This document shows, piece after piece, positions 9,697 through 19,383 of a stretch of DNA of 64,000 nt. The number at the start of each line of letters is the position of its first letter. Position 1 is the first letter of the stretch. Origin of the DNA: Turneriella sp. (GTDB taxonomy: Bacteria > Spirochaetota > Leptospiria > Turneriellales > Turneriellaceae); NCBI GenBank assembly GCA_019186965.1, contig JABARV010000005.1, forward strand, positions 62,001 to 126,000. Reading direction: 5' to 3'. The notes beneath the pieces were generated by a model. That model did no database searches. It saw nothing but the letters and a program-made list of their open reading frames with translations, and was not told the origin of the DNA. The position numbers and the translations under genes were made by a program.

Positions 9697-10758
9697 ATGG
9701 AGACCCAGAAAAAAAATCTATCGCGGATTTCTTTTTTTACAGGCTCGACGCTTGTAATGGCATTCTCGATGCTTTCTGTGATCGTTTTTATTTTTTGGTG
9801 GCAACACCTTATTGATAGAAATCTCGAAAACCAGTACCAATTTTTTGTACGACAAATTTCCGAAGGGCATATTTCTAACGCTATGCGCGAACTTATCGAG
9901 AAGCAAGATAATAGACTAGCGGATAAAATTTTTGTATCAAAAACCTCTAATGCCGTGTGGCCTAATGCCACCCAGTTTGTTGAAGAAAGACTGCAAAGCC
10001 GCCGCCAAATGGTTTTCTACGAACAATCTTTTTTTATTATTTTGCTTTTAGCGGTGCATATTTACTTGCTTTACGTTTATTTTCGTGAACACCGTAGAAG
10101 AAAAATTATTGAACAAGCAATTCTTTTAGCGACACACGAATTGAGGCAACCTTTACAATCGCTTTCTTTGGCGCTTGAAGCAATTTATCCTAAAGCACCA
10201 GAAAAAACACAAGGCGCCGTTCTCTCTGGACTTAACGACATACACCGCTTAGGCGAACTCGTACGTTATTTAGCGGGAGCATTTAATCCCAAAACAAATA
10301 CAGGTTCTCTTGTAATTAAAAATTTAGAAGAGCACCTTACTACCTTACTTAATATAGATTTTGAAAAAACAAAAAAACGTATTCAACTACGAGTAAATTC
10401 TCGCTCTATATTCAAGCTACGTATTGGAGAAGAAAAACTACATTTTATACTGCGAAACCTTATCGAAAATGCACTCAAATATACTCAAGGTAAAATTCAA
10501 GTGACTGCAACCAACGAAAGCAATTGTTTTACTTTTTGTGTGACAAATTCGGGCGAAGCGATGGACAAGGCGTCTTTTAAAAGAATTGGAAATGCTTTTT
10601 ACCGTGCAACATCTGCCGATGTGCAAAACAAAACAGGGTTTGGACTTGGCCTACATTTATGTGGCTATATTGCGCGGCGCTCGGGCGGAAAATTGACTCT
10701 CGAAAATAGTACGGATGGTATAACGCGCACGATTTTAAAACTACGGAGTTACCCATGA
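9697..10758 (+). CDS. Membrane sensor histidine kinase in the haem operon
   Basis: Inner-membrane sensor kinase of 353 residues. Two hydrophobic segments (about 16-33 and 108-127) flank a roughly 75-residue periplasmic region with no recognisable sensor fold. The cytoplasmic part has the H box THELRQPLQSLSL with phospho-acceptor His at about 147, an N box LIENALKYT, and a G2 box GFGLGLHLCGYIARR. The D/G1 box is reduced to FCVTNSGEAMD. The start codon directly follows the hemL stop and the last four bases overlap the response regulator start (ATGA), so the pair is translated together within the haem operon. In Leptospira a kinase/regulator pair sits at the same place between hemL and hemE. Control of haem synthesis or uptake is an inference. 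Confidence 0.88.
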   Translation: METQKKNLSRISFFTGSTLVMAFSMLSVIVFIFWWQHLIDRNLENQYQFFVRQISEGHISNAMRELIEKQDNRLADKIFVSKTSNAVWPNATQFVEERLQSRRQMVFYEQSFFIILLLAVHIYLLYVYFREHRRRKIIEQAILLATHELRQPLQSLSLALEAIYPKAPEKTQGAVLSGLNDIHRLGELVRYLAGAFNPKTNTGSLVIKNLEEHLTTLLNIDFEKTKKRIQLRVNSRSIFKLRIGEEKLHFILRNLIENALKYTQGKIQVTATNESNCFTFCVTNSGEAMDKASFKRIGNAFYRATSADVQNKTGFGLGLHLCGYIARRSGGKLTLENSTDGITRTILKLRSYP

Positions 10759-11447
10759 GCCGTGAAAAACACATTGCGATTGTCGAAGACGACGATACCA
10801 TACGAGAGCTTCTTTCAGAACATTTAAAAGAAGCGGGATACCGTGTTTCTGCTTTTTTTAGCGCAGAACAACTGGAACGTAAGCTCGATCTCGACTACAA
10901 TTTACTGCTTTTGGATATTATGCTTCCCGGAAAAAGTGGATTGCAGCTTTTAAAAGATATACGCGCAAAAGGAGTAGATTTTCCAGTTATACTCGTAACT
11001 GCCTCCGAAGCAGATGCCCACATCGATGCAGCACTTTCCGATGGCGCAAACGACTACATCATTAAACCTTTTAATTTAAAACACCTCCTTTTAAAAATTG
11101 AAAATTTATTCCACCAAATCGATGCAACGCTTAAAGCTGATTCAAGCGAAATATATACTGTCGGCGCGGGAAAGTACGAAGTCGAATTACAAGTCGTCGT
11201 CCGTGATAAAAAAGAATACAAGCTTACTCCCTCTGAAGCGACGACACTACTTTATTTTTTAGAAAACTCCAACCGCATTATTAGCCGTGAAGAGCTGCAA
11301 GAACACATTGGCGCACATGCAAAAAATATTTCTTCGCGTAACCTTGATAATTATATTTTGAAGTTTCGTAAGCTTTTTGAATTCAACCCCAAAGAACCAA
11401 CGTTCTTTGTCACAATACCCCGCAAAGGATACGCCCTAAAAAAATAA
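10755..11447 (+). CDS. OmpR-family response regulator in the haem operon
   Basis: Cytoplasmic transcription factor of 230 residues, partner of the preceding kinase (4-base overlap). The receiver domain has the acidic pocket IVEDDDT at residues 9-15, the phospho-acceptor Asp54 in LLLLDIMLPGKSG, VTAS near 79 and the conserved Lys in IIKPFNL near 102. The C-terminal domain (about 135-230) is an OmpR/PhoB winged helix, with KLTPSEATTLLYFLE, the recognition region SRNLDNYILKFRKLFE and the closing wing TIPRKGYALKK. It ends 2 bases before hemE. Its binding sites cannot be identified from this window. Confidence 0.9.
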   Translation: MSREKHIAIVEDDDTIRELLSEHLKEAGYRVSAFFSAEQLERKLDLDYNLLLLDIMLPGKSGLQLLKDIRAKGVDFPVILVTASEADAHIDAALSDGANDYIIKPFNLKHLLLKIENLFHQIDATLKADSSEIYTVGAGKYEVELQVVVRDKKEYKLTPSEATTLLYFLENSNRIISREELQEHIGAHAKNISSRNLDNYILKFRKLFEFNPKEPTFFVTIPRKGYALKK

Positions 11448-11449
11448 AT

Positions 11450-12481
11450 ATGGAAAAGCCAATGAATTTATTTGATAGCGCCGTACGCGCAATTAAAACT
11501 CCGTCGACTCCTATATGGTTTATGCGGCAAGCGGGTAGGTACCTTCCCGAATACCGCGAGGTACGCAAAAAATATTCGTTCGATGAAATGCTCAAAAACG
11601 CCGACATCGCGACAGAGGTTACCTTGCAACCTATACGCCGCTTTAATTTGGATGCGGCTGTTATTTTTGCTGACATTATGACAATTCTCGCTGCGGTAGA
11701 TATCCCCTTCCATTTTATGGCAGGCGGCCCTACCCTCGAATTTGATATATCCTCTTCGCACGATGTTGAAAAACTGAGTGCAGAACGATTGCAACAAAAC
11801 CAGAAAAGCCTCACACCTTTTTTAACGGCAATCCGCCAGACACGCAGAGCGCTTGGGAGCGAAAAATCTGTAGTTGGTTTTGCCGCCTCGCCTTTTACCC
11901 TTTTAAGTTACCTCATCGAAGGTAAAACCTCTAAAACACATAACCGCACCCGTGCATTTATGGCGTCTTATCCCGAAACGTTTAAAAAAATTATGCACTC
12001 GGTTGCAAAGCTTACAGTAGAATATCTTAAATTGCAACACAGCGCGGGAGTAAGTGCGGTACAAATTTTTGAATCGTGGGGGGATGTTTTAGGTGGATAC
12101 GAATATACCGAATATGTTCTTCCCCATATTGAAACAATCGTAAACGCCATCTCTACCACCCTTCCTGTTATTTTTTACGACAAAGGGGCTTCTATCCATT
12201 TTAAGCATGTAAAACCTTTTCTCGAAAAAAATACGGCTATCTATTCGATAGATTGGCGCATTGGTATTCACGAAATGGCAAATTTCAAAGTGCAGGGAAA
12301 CCTCGACCCTGCGCTTTTAGAAAGCACGCCCGAGGCAGTAAAAATTGCGACAAAGGAAATTATAAGTTCCAGAAATTCAATCCCCGGACACATCTTCAAC
12401 TTGGGGCATGGAATTACCCCCGAAGCTAAAATGGAATGCGTCGAAGCAATGGTCGAGACAGTAAAAACGACAAAAATTTAA
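11450..12481 (+). CDS. hemE: Uroporphyrinogen decarboxylase HemE
   Basis: Removes the four acetate carboxyls of uroporphyrinogen III to give coproporphyrinogen III. The 343-residue length is normal. The N-terminal signature TPIWFMRQAGRYLPEYRE (about residues 22-39) includes the substrate-binding Arg residues. VIFADIMTILAA holds the catalytic Asp region and GFAASPFTLLSYLIEG is also diagnostic. QIFESWGDVLG and the C-terminal FNLGHGITPEA complete the match. It begins 2 bases after the response regulator, with an alternative ATG 12 bases in. It is the last haem gene in the block; the later haem genes found beside it in Leptospira are absent, and the next gene is on the opposite strand. Confidence 0.95.
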   Translation: MEKPMNLFDSAVRAIKTPSTPIWFMRQAGRYLPEYREVRKKYSFDEMLKNADIATEVTLQPIRRFNLDAAVIFADIMTILAAVDIPFHFMAGGPTLEFDISSSHDVEKLSAERLQQNQKSLTPFLTAIRQTRRALGSEKSVVGFAASPFTLLSYLIEGKTSKTHNRTRAFMASYPETFKKIMHSVAKLTVEYLKLQHSAGVSAVQIFESWGDVLGGYEYTEYVLPHIETIVNAISTTLPVIFYDKGASIHFKHVKPFLEKNTAIYSIDWRIGIHEMANFKVQGNLDPALLESTPEAVKIATKEIISSRNSIPGHIFNLGHGITPEAKMECVEAMVETVKTTKI

Positions 12482-12486
12482 ACCAT

Positions 12487-14367
12487 TTACTTTGTCGTAA
12501 TCGTTGTTACTCCCACCTGCCCCGCGACCCAGTTATCCCCGGTGCGCCATAAACTCGACAAAATGAGCTGACGGATAAAGAAAAGTTCTTTGGGGAGCTT
12601 GTCGTAAATACGGTCGAAAAATTCTTCGTGCTGCAATACCTCGTCTTTGTAAAGACGGGTATTTATCGTCATGACTTTGTTAAAATCTTCACGAGAGAAA
12701 TCTAACCCTTCCCAATCCATTTCGTCGTAACGCGGCATCCATCCCAATGGGCTTTCTGTCGCCGTACCTTTACCATGAACACGGTCGACAATCCATTCCA
12801 AGACGCGGGTGTTTTCGCCAAAACCAGGCCAAAGAAATTTTCCATTTTGGTCTTTGCGGAACCAGTTTACAAAAAACATTCGGGGTGGATTTCCTAAATC
12901 ACGGCCCACTTGTAACCAGTGGTTGAAGTAATCTGCCATGTGGTAGCCGCAAAAGGGAATCATTGCAAAGGGGTCTCGGCGTACTTTTCCAATGGTACCT
13001 GCGGCAGCAGCTGTCATCTCCGAACCAATGGTTGCGGCAAAATAGACTCCGTGGTTCCAGTTGCACGCTTGGAAAACCAAAGGAACCGTTGTCGAACGGC
13101 GGCCACCAAAGACAAACGCGCTAATTTTAACGCCGTTGGGATTGTCAAAGTCCGCATCAAGCGCCGGATTTTGTGTTGCTGGTGAAGTGAAGCGTGCGTT
13201 GGGGTGTGCTGCGTGGCGGCCACAGTCGGGTGTCCACGGCTGTCCCGTCCAATCGGTAATGCCTTCAGGAATTTCCTTCGTCATTCCTTCCCACCAAACG
13301 TCGCCGTCTGCGGTTAAGGCTACGTTGGTAAAAATGGTGTTCTTGCTAATGATTTCCATCGCGTTGCTATTCGATTCTTTCGAGGTGCCGGGAAGTACGC
13401 CAAAGTATCCTGCTTCGGGGTTAATGGCAACAAGGCCGCCATCGGGAGCACGGCGTATCCACGCGATATCGTCTCCTACGGTAGTTACTTTGTAACCTTC
13501 GTACGCCTTGGGAGGAACCATCATTGCGAAATTAGTTTTACCGCATGCAGAAGGAAACGCCGCTGCTATATACGTTTTGTCTCCTTCGGGTTTTTCAAAA
13601 CCCAAAATGAGCATGTGTTCGGCAAGCCAACCTTCGTCACGGCCAATGACAGAGGCTATACGCAACGCAAGGCACTTTTTACCTAAAAGTGCATTACCTC
13701 CATAACCCGAGCCGTAAGACCAAATTGCGCGTTCTTCGGGAAAGTGGACAATGTATTTATTTTCTGCATTGCATGGCCAACGTACATCTTTTTGGCCTTT
13801 TTCCAGCGGCGCTCCCACTGAGTGCATGCACGGAATAAAATTTCCATCGCCGATTTTTTGGAGCGCGGCTTTTCCCATACGTGTCATGATTTTCATGCTC
13901 ACGACGGCATAAGGTGAATCGGTAATTTGTACACCGTAGAGGGACATTGGGCTTTCAAGGGGCCCCATACAAAACGGCACCACGTACATGGTACGCCCGC
14001 GCATTGAACCATTAAAAAGCGAATTTAGCTTTGTCTTCATTTCGCGTGGATCCATCCAGTTATTGGTGGGGCCTGCATCGGCGGGGCGTTTTGAGCAAAT
14101 AAACGTACGCTCTTCGACACGTGCGACATCCGCAGGGTCTGACCATGCAAGATAGCTATTAGGCCGTTTTTCGGGGTTTAGCTTGATGAGAGTCCCGCTT
14201 GTAACCATTTCGGCACATAAACGGTCGTATTCTTCTTCGCTTCCATCGCAAAAGTGTATATTATCGGGTTGTGTGAGGTTCGCCATCGCTTCAACCCAGC
14301 CAACAAGGCGTTGGTTTTTTACAAATTTGGGCACTTCCATGCTGTTTTGAACGGGAAATAGGTTCAC
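12487..14367 (-). CDS. pckG: Phosphoenolpyruvate carboxykinase, GTP-dependent
   Basis: Cytoplasmic gluconeogenic enzyme that interconverts oxaloacetate + GTP with PEP + GDP + CO2. The 626-residue length and the PEPCK-specific motifs match the GTP family, not the ATP family: [14 protein letters not shown] near the N-terminus, [15 protein letters not shown], the P-loop [13 protein letters not shown] with the characteristic Cys, and GDDIAWIR. The C-terminal region has [22 protein letters not shown]. The most upstream start is GTG at 14367; an ATG at 14340 (MEVPKFV) is equally possible and neither has a clear ribosome site. It converges on hemE with a 5-base gap and diverges from the UbiB gene. 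Codon use looks more G+C-rich than in the neighbours. Confidence 0.95.
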   Translation of the reverse strand: MNLFPVQNSMEVPKFVKNQRLVGWVEAMANLTQPDNIHFCDGSEEEYDRLCAEMVTSGTLIKLNPEKRPNSYLAWSDPADVARVEERTFICSKRPADAGPTNNWMDPREMKTKLNSLFNGSMRGRTMYVVPFCMGPLESPMSLYGVQITDSPYAVVSMKIMTRMGKAALQKIGDGNFIPCMHSVGAPLEKGQKDVRWPCNAENKYIVHFPEERAIWSYGSGYGGNALLGKKCLALRIASVIGRDEGWLAEHMLILGFEKPEGDKTYIAAAFPSACGKTNFAMMVPPKAYEGYKVTTVGDDIAWIRRAPDGGLVAINPEAGYFGVLPGTSKESNSNAMEIISKNTIFTNVALTADGDVWWEGMTKEIPEGITDWTGQPWTPDCGRHAAHPNARFTSPATQNPALDADFDNPNGVKISAFVFGGRRSTTVPLVFQACNWNHGVYFAATIGSEMTAAAAGTIGKVRRDPFAMIPFCGYHMADYFNHWLQVGRDLGNPPRMFFVNWFRKDQNGKFLWPGFGENTRVLEWIVDRVHGKGTATESPLGWMPRYDEMDWEGLDFSREDFNKVMTINTRLYKDEVLQHEEFFDRIYDKLPKELFFIRQLILSSLWRTGDNWVAGQVGVTTITTK

Positions 14368-14444
14368 GGCGTCAAGCGAGTCTACCCTTTAAACCAAAAA
14401 TTTGTTGTCCATGCCGCTCTTTTATTGATTCATGCTTGCCTCGT

Positions 14445-16127
14445 ATGAATCTCAAGACTTACGCAGAAATAAGGCGGTTACTTTCCGTAACATCCATCAT
14501 TATCCAATTTGCGTTAGATATTTTTGTTTCCAACCTTTACCGTCCTCGTGGATTAAGAAAACGTTCGTTTAGTAGAAGGTTACTTGCTTTGGTATTGCGG
14601 CTTCTTTTGCGGCGCCCTGCTGGAATGGTACATTTTCCTGTTCGACTACGGCAAACGATTGAAAGGCTCGGACCCACGTACGTAAAATTAGGGCAAATTC
14701 TTTCGTTGCGCGAAGATCTACTTCCCCGACGCATTACCTACGAACTTCGTAACTTACAAACAAAAGTACCTCCCATCACATACGAGGAAGCGAAGATGGT
14801 TATTGAACAAGAATTCAACGTACCATTACGCCATATCTTTAAAGAATTTGCTCCAAAACCTGTCGGTGCTGCTTCTTTAGCGCAGGCGCATATCGCGTAT
14901 TTACGTAACGGCCAAAAGGTTGTCGTAAAAGTCCAGCGTCCTGGAATCGTTCCTATAATGACAAACGACCTAAGGATTATGCAACGCCTCGCTTGGGTGC
15001 TCCAGCAAATTCCTTACATCCGCGATTTTCAACCACGTAAACTTATCCAAGAATTTTCCGACTATACAATGAAAGAGTTGGACTTTAACCAAGAAGGAAA
15101 ACACGCAGATATTTTTCGAGAAAACTTCAAAGACCAAGACGACGTAATTTTACCCAAAATTTATTGGGAATACACAACTAAAAAAGTATTAACGCTAGAA
15201 TTTATCGAAGGCATTAAACCCGACGACAGCGAAAAACTTAAAAAATTAGGAATCGACGGGCCGCACGTCGCTGCGCTTGGAGCGCGTGTCGTTATCAAAC
15301 AACTTTTTATCGACGGCTTTTTCCACGGCGATCCACACCCTGGAAACATCTTCATAGTAGGTAAAGACCGCTTTTGCATGATTGACTTAGGAATGATTGG
15401 CCAGTTTACCCCGCAAACAATGAATGCGATGTTCCTTTTCTACTACTACCTTATCATCCATGACTTTGAAACAGCGTCAAAGTACATGGTAAGCCTCACC
15501 GAGACCACCCCTCAATCCGACATCCCCGGCTTTAGGGCAGAGGTTGAAGAAATTGGTAAAAGGTGGATTGGCGCAGGTTTCAAAAATTACTCTTTGGGCA
15601 AGTTAATCCTCAATTCGATGAATATGGGGGCAAAATACAAACTCTATTTCAACAAAGACATTATGCTTGCGGTTAAAGCAATCGTTACTATAGAAGCAGT
15701 AGGGTATATTCTCGATCCAAACATGAATTTGGCAAAAGTGTCCCTCCCCATGATGAGCGAAATTTTTGTTAAACGGATTTCTCCCATGCGTATGGCAAAG
15801 CCTGTACTGCGTGCTCTTCCCGATTATTTAGACTTTTTAGAGCATGCCCCCGCCACCCTACTAAAAACGCTTGGGATGTTTTCGAGCGGTAAATTCCAAG
15901 TCGAGATGCTCGAGAAAAAAATTGAAAAGAAACCGCAAACCCCTCTTTGGAAACTATGGATTCCTTTTGCGGCGCTAACAACTGCACTTTTATTGCTCCC
16001 ACAGGACGCCCCTTTGGGTGGCGAATTGCGGATTACTCCACAACTACAAATGCCCGTTGCTTCTGCCATTGGGTTTGCTATTGCAGCATGGTATGGCATA
16101 AGGTATTGGCGGCACGCTCGCAAATAG
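14445..16127 (+). CDS. ABC1/UbiB/AarF-family atypical kinase-like protein
   Basis: Member of the UbiB/ADCK family, membrane-anchored kinase-like ATPases linked to quinone or isoprenoid lipid metabolism. Of 560 residues, the KxGQ motif is in YVKLGQILSLREDLLP (about 80-94), the family-specific AQAH at about 145 and VVKVQRPGI at about 160. HGDPHPGNIFI (about 293) and CMIDLGMIG (about 310) form the catalytic and metal-binding loops. Two hydrophobic helices at the C-terminus (about 503-520 and 535-553) are the usual UbiB anchor. I chose ATG 14445; a TTG at 14436 is in frame. It is divergent from pckG. Leptospirales use menaquinone, so a role in ubiquinone synthesis should not be assumed. Confidence 0.85.
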   Translation: MNLKTYAEIRRLLSVTSIIIQFALDIFVSNLYRPRGLRKRSFSRRLLALVLRLLLRRPAGMVHFPVRLRQTIERLGPTYVKLGQILSLREDLLPRRITYELRNLQTKVPPITYEEAKMVIEQEFNVPLRHIFKEFAPKPVGAASLAQAHIAYLRNGQKVVVKVQRPGIVPIMTNDLRIMQRLAWVLQQIPYIRDFQPRKLIQEFSDYTMKELDFNQEGKHADIFRENFKDQDDVILPKIYWEYTTKKVLTLEFIEGIKPDDSEKLKKLGIDGPHVAALGARVVIKQLFIDGFFHGDPHPGNIFIVGKDRFCMIDLGMIGQFTPQTMNAMFLFYYYLIIHDFETASKYMVSLTETTPQSDIPGFRAEVEEIGKRWIGAGFKNYSLGKLILNSMNMGAKYKLYFNKDIMLAVKAIVTIEAVGYILDPNMNLAKVSLPMMSEIFVKRISPMRMAKPVLRALPDYLDFLEHAPATLLKTLGMFSSGKFQVEMLEKKIEKKPQTPLWKLWIPFAALTTALLLLPQDAPLGGELRITPQLQMPVASAIGFAIAAWYGIRYWRHARK

Positions 16128-16435
16128 TTTTCCGGGATAAATTTGGATCCTGTTTATAATCTAAATGGAACTTCATAATTTTGGCACTCTATTACAGTAA
16201 AAACACGTTTTAGAGTGGGCGGTGCGCGTGTTTCTTCTTATTATTACAGCGTACTTAACTTTTACTGTGCGCTACATAAACTTGAAAACATTACTTGTTG
16301 CGGTGTCTCAAAAACAGAATTTGGCGGAATTAAACATTATTGGTGTATATGTTCGATAATGTAGTTAGTATTCTATATTGCAGGTATGTAGCTTTCCAGA
16401 TAATCTTAAACAATACCTAAAAAAGAGGAAACGAA
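16128..16435. other. Upstream region of the primary sigma factor gene
   Basis: These 308 bases contain no convincing gene and are A+T-rich. A TATAAT hexamer lies at 16155-16160 without a good -35 at normal spacing. A weak candidate promoter is TTGGCG (16321-16326), 17 bases, then TGTATA (16344-16349). TTGGCACTC at 16181-16189 is the exact reverse complement of a half-site in the groES control region, and GAGTG recurs at 16213. A good ribosome site (AGAGGAA) precedes the GTG start of rpoD. Confidence 0.4.
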
Positions 16436-18391
16436 GTGGATCTTGAACAACTACCGGAAATTCAGAAAATTATCCATATTGGCAAAGCCAACGGGGAAAT
16501 CACTTACGACGAAATCAACGATATTCTACCGGAAAAACTCACCAACTCCGATAAAATCGACGACGTTTTTATTTTGCTCAACCAGTACGGAATCGAAATC
16601 GTAGAAGAGTACGAAAAAAAGCAGGTGGGGCGCCGCGGCGATACCTCTTCTGTTATTGTGCCAGGAAACTTTGGTTCTTTGGGCGAACAAAAAGTATCAA
16701 AAGCGCTTGTCTCAGAGCTTAAATCGCAAGGCTACGAAATTAAGCAGCCCGAAGGAAAAAACGTATTAACAATACAAGACCTCGCGATGCAAATGCTCAA
16801 CCGTGGGTACGATTTAGACCCCTTACAATTATTACTCCAAAAACCAGAATTTCGCCCAACAATCCCCAAAAAAAGAAAGACAGCGGGAACAGCTGGTACA
16901 AGCGCCGCGGATGACCCTATTCGCCTTTACCTTAAAGAGATTGGAAAAATTTCACTTATTTCAGGAGACAAAGAAGTTGAATTAGCACGCCGCATCGAGG
17001 GTGGCGAAAATATTATGGAGGACGCAGTTTTGCGCTCCTCGCTATTGCGTAGCGCATTTATTAAAGCGTATAACCGTGTCGATAAAGGCACACTCCGAAT
17101 TACCGATATCGCCCGCGCTTCTAAAACATACTACATTAGCACAAGCGAACAAAAAGACTTACGCGAAAAATTTCTTAAAGAAATTAAACCCGTTATCGAC
17201 TACGATAAACAAATTGCGTCGTTAAAGGCAAAACTAAAACGCTACACGCACAAAAGTAAAAAACACCAGGAAGTTTGGGCACAAATTCTTAAACTTGAAG
17301 GTTTGGCATCTGAGCATGTTATCCGCGTTGGGGTATCGCAGAAAGAGTTACAAAAACACGTCAATAAAATCAAGAGTATGGTTTTCCGCATTAAGGAAAT
17401 TAAACGGCATTTCTTAAAACTCAAAGAACGGTACGGCCACGACGTTAAAGGGATTAAAGCGTTTAACCGCTATATAGAGCGCAACGAAGACTTGCACGTG
17501 GTTGAACGGGAATTGGGATGCACCGTTGAAGACGTAAAAAACCTAATTAAAGACATCCGCAACAACGAACGCAAGTTACGCCGCATGGAACAAGAAGCAG
17601 GTTCGCCAACGCTTATTATTCTGCTTTGGGGTGAGAAAATTGGGCGCGGTAGCCGCGAAATCGATTCTGCAAAAAAAGAGCTTATCAACGCAAACTTGCG
17701 TCTTGTCGTTTCTATTGCAAAGCGTTTTGCTAACCGCGGAATGCATTTCTTCGATCTTATCCAAGAGGGAAACATTGGCCTTATGCGTGCGGTAGAAAAA
17801 TTTGAATACCGCAAAGGGTATAAGTTTTCGACATACGCGACATGGTGGATTCGCCAAGCGATAACCCGAGCGCTTTCGGAGCAAGCGCGTACAATACGTA
17901 TTCCCTCGCACATGATTGAACAGATTAACAAAGTCAATCGAGAAGCGCGTATCTTTTTGCAAGAAACCGGCCGCGAGCCTTCGGACGATGAAATCGGCGA
18001 GCGTTTGGGGTGGCCTGTTGCAAAAGTAAAACAGGTGAAGAGCGTTGCAAAAGATCCCGTATCGCTCGAAACTCCAGTAGGCGAAGATGAAGATTCCGAG
18101 CTGGGCGACTTTGTAGAAGATAAAAAGGCGCCGAGCCCACTACAGGCAACTGCGCAATCCATTCTTGCAGAACAGTTAAAGCACGTCCTTGCAACTCTCC
18201 CTGCACGCGAACAAAAAGTAATCCGCATGCGTTTTGGCCTAGACGACGGCTATACGCATACCTTGGAAGAAGTTGGTTACGTATTTAAAGTTACTCGCGA
18301 ACGTATACGCCAAATTGAAGCAAAAGCTTTACGCCGTTTGCGTGCACCTACACGGATGCGCCGTTTACGCGACTTTTTAGACCAGCATTGA
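16436..18391 (+). CDS. rpoD: Primary sigma factor RpoD (sigma-70)
   Basis: Housekeeping sigma subunit that directs RNA polymerase to -10/-35 promoters. The 651-residue product has region 1.1 at about 5-60 and region 1.2 ([17 protein letters not shown]) at about 160-176. A long basic, helical non-conserved segment runs from about 190 to 410. Region 2 starts at about 412 ([17 protein letters not shown]) and includes the melting and -10 helix with [13 protein letters not shown] near 470. Region 3 begins [12 protein letters not shown], and region 4.2 is [16 protein letters not shown] at about 619. It is longer than the E. coli protein because of an extra linker at about 100-150. The start is GTG with the ribosome site AGAGGAA. 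nth overlaps its stop. Confidence 0.96.
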   Translation: MDLEQLPEIQKIIHIGKANGEITYDEINDILPEKLTNSDKIDDVFILLNQYGIEIVEEYEKKQVGRRGDTSSVIVPGNFGSLGEQKVSKALVSELKSQGYEIKQPEGKNVLTIQDLAMQMLNRGYDLDPLQLLLQKPEFRPTIPKKRKTAGTAGTSAADDPIRLYLKEIGKISLISGDKEVELARRIEGGENIMEDAVLRSSLLRSAFIKAYNRVDKGTLRITDIARASKTYYISTSEQKDLREKFLKEIKPVIDYDKQIASLKAKLKRYTHKSKKHQEVWAQILKLEGLASEHVIRVGVSQKELQKHVNKIKSMVFRIKEIKRHFLKLKERYGHDVKGIKAFNRYIERNEDLHVVERELGCTVEDVKNLIKDIRNNERKLRRMEQEAGSPTLIILLWGEKIGRGSREIDSAKKELINANLRLVVSIAKRFANRGMHFFDLIQEGNIGLMRAVEKFEYRKGYKFSTYATWWIRQAITRALSEQARTIRIPSHMIEQINKVNREARIFLQETGREPSDDEIGERLGWPVAKVKQVKSVAKDPVSLETPVGEDEDSELGDFVEDKKAPSPLQATAQSILAEQLKHVLATLPAREQKVIRMRFGLDDGYTHTLEEVGYVFKVTRERIRQIEAKALRRLRAPTRMRRLRDFLDQH

Positions 18392-19071
18392 ATAACGCTA
18401 CAGGGCTTAAAAAGCGTGCAGAGAAAGTTTTTCTCCTCCTTACAAAGGAGTTTGGGGATCCCGACTGCCCGCTCCACTTTGCGACAATTGAACAGCTTGC
18501 CGTTGCAGTAATTTTATCGGCACAGTGTACGGATGCCCGTGTTAATTTGGTTACTCCCGCGCTATTTGCAAAATTTCCCGATATGGAATCTTTAGCGAAG
18601 GCTAAAATTACCGACATTGAAAAGCTTATCTTTAGTACTGGCTTTTACCACAATAAAGCAAAGAATTTATCTGCATTGGCAAAAATTCTTGTGAAAGAGT
18701 ATGGCGGAAAAATACCCAAAGATTTTGCGCTCCTACCTACTTTACCCGGTATTGGGCGTAAAACGGCAAATGTCATTATGGCGGAAGGTTTTGGTGAGGC
18801 ACCTGGAGTCACTGTCGATACGCATGTTAAGAGGGTTAGTAACCGCTTAGGATTTACAACAAGTACTAATCCTGTTATTGTAGAGCGCCATTTAATGGAA
18901 ATTTTTCAAAGAAAAAAGTGGCGCACGCTACCGCTACTTTTAATCCTCCACGGACGCAAAACGTGCATTGCACGTAGGCCTCAGTGTGAAACATGTGTTT
19001 TATTGAAAATTTGCCCCACGGGACAGGAGGTCACAGGGTTTAAGGCCGGCATGGATGCCGTCTTTGCCTGA
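18388..19071 (+). CDS. nth: Endonuclease III (DNA glycosylase/AP lyase), 3' end replaced by a repeat
   Basis: Bifunctional base-excision repair glycosylase and AP lyase for oxidised pyrimidines. The helix-hairpin-helix [16 protein letters not shown] carries the catalytic Lys, and VDTHVKR the catalytic Asp. The C-terminal [4Fe-4S] ligands have exact C-X6-C-X2-C-X5-C spacing ([17 protein letters not shown]). The TTG start overlaps the rpoD stop, so it is probably co-expressed. The reading frame runs into a 58-bp tandem repeat, so the last ten residues or so ([10 protein letters not shown]) come from repeat sequence. The final partial repeat at 19313 continues in the same codon phase to a TAA at 19340, just before a terminator. 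The ancestral protein therefore probably ended TGFKIK (inference). Confidence 0.93.
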   Translation: MNNATGLKKRAEKVFLLLTKEFGDPDCPLHFATIEQLAVAVILSAQCTDARVNLVTPALFAKFPDMESLAKAKITDIEKLIFSTGFYHNKAKNLSALAKILVKEYGGKIPKDFALLPTLPGIGRKTANVIMAEGFGEAPGVTVDTHVKRVSNRLGFTTSTNPVIVERHLMEIFQRKKWRTLPLLLILHGRKTCIARRPQCETCVLLKICPTGQEVTGFKAGMDAVFA

Positions 19072-19333
19072 AACCACGGGACAGGAAGTCACAGGGTTTA
19101 AGGCCGGCATGGATGCCGTCTTTGCCTGAAACCACGGGACAGGAAGTCACAGGGTTTCGGGCTGGCATGGATGCCGTCTTTGCCTGAAACCACGGGACAG
19201 GAGGTCACAGGATTTCGGGCTGGCATGGATGCCGTCTTTGCCTGAAACCACGGGACAGGAGGTCACAGGGTTTAAGGCCGGCATGGATGCCGTCTTTGCC
19301 TGAAACCACGGGACAGGAAGTCACAGGGTTTAA
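19023..19333 (+). repeat. 58-bp tandem repeat array, 5 full units plus a partial
   Basis: Units begin at 19023, 19081, 19139, 19197 and 19255, with a partial copy at 19313. They are nearly identical. Differences are AGGAGG/AGGAAG near the start and AAGGCCGGC versus CGGGCTGGC in the middle. Each unit holds a short palindrome, CGGCA-TGGA-TGCCG in the first type. The other half of the unit (CCACGGGACAGG...GGGTTTAAG) matches the coding end of nth. There are no unique spacers, so this is not a CRISPR array. Confidence 0.95.
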
Positions 19334-19342
19334 GATTAAATA

Positions 19343-19377
19343 ATTTGTTTTGGGTGCACGCTGCACCCAAAACAAAT
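19343..19377. terminator. Strong bidirectional hairpin between nth and the lipase gene
   Basis: Perfect 16-bp inverted repeat (ATTTGTTTTGGGTGCA, loop CGC, then its complement) between two convergent genes. The A/T-rich outer stem supplies T-rich ends in both directions. It starts right after the in-frame TAA at 19340-19342 that is the likely ancestral nth stop. Confidence 0.85.
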
Positions 19378-19383
19378 ATACCT

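Noticed and set aside
12919-13495. Open frames on the + strand inside pckG
   Set aside because: They overlap conserved PEP carboxykinase coding sequence and show no motif or ribosome site; the G+C-rich third positions of pckG explain the lack of stops.
19023-19333. Tandem array considered as a CRISPR array
   Set aside because: The whole 58-bp unit repeats with almost no variation and there are no unique spacers, leader or cas genes.
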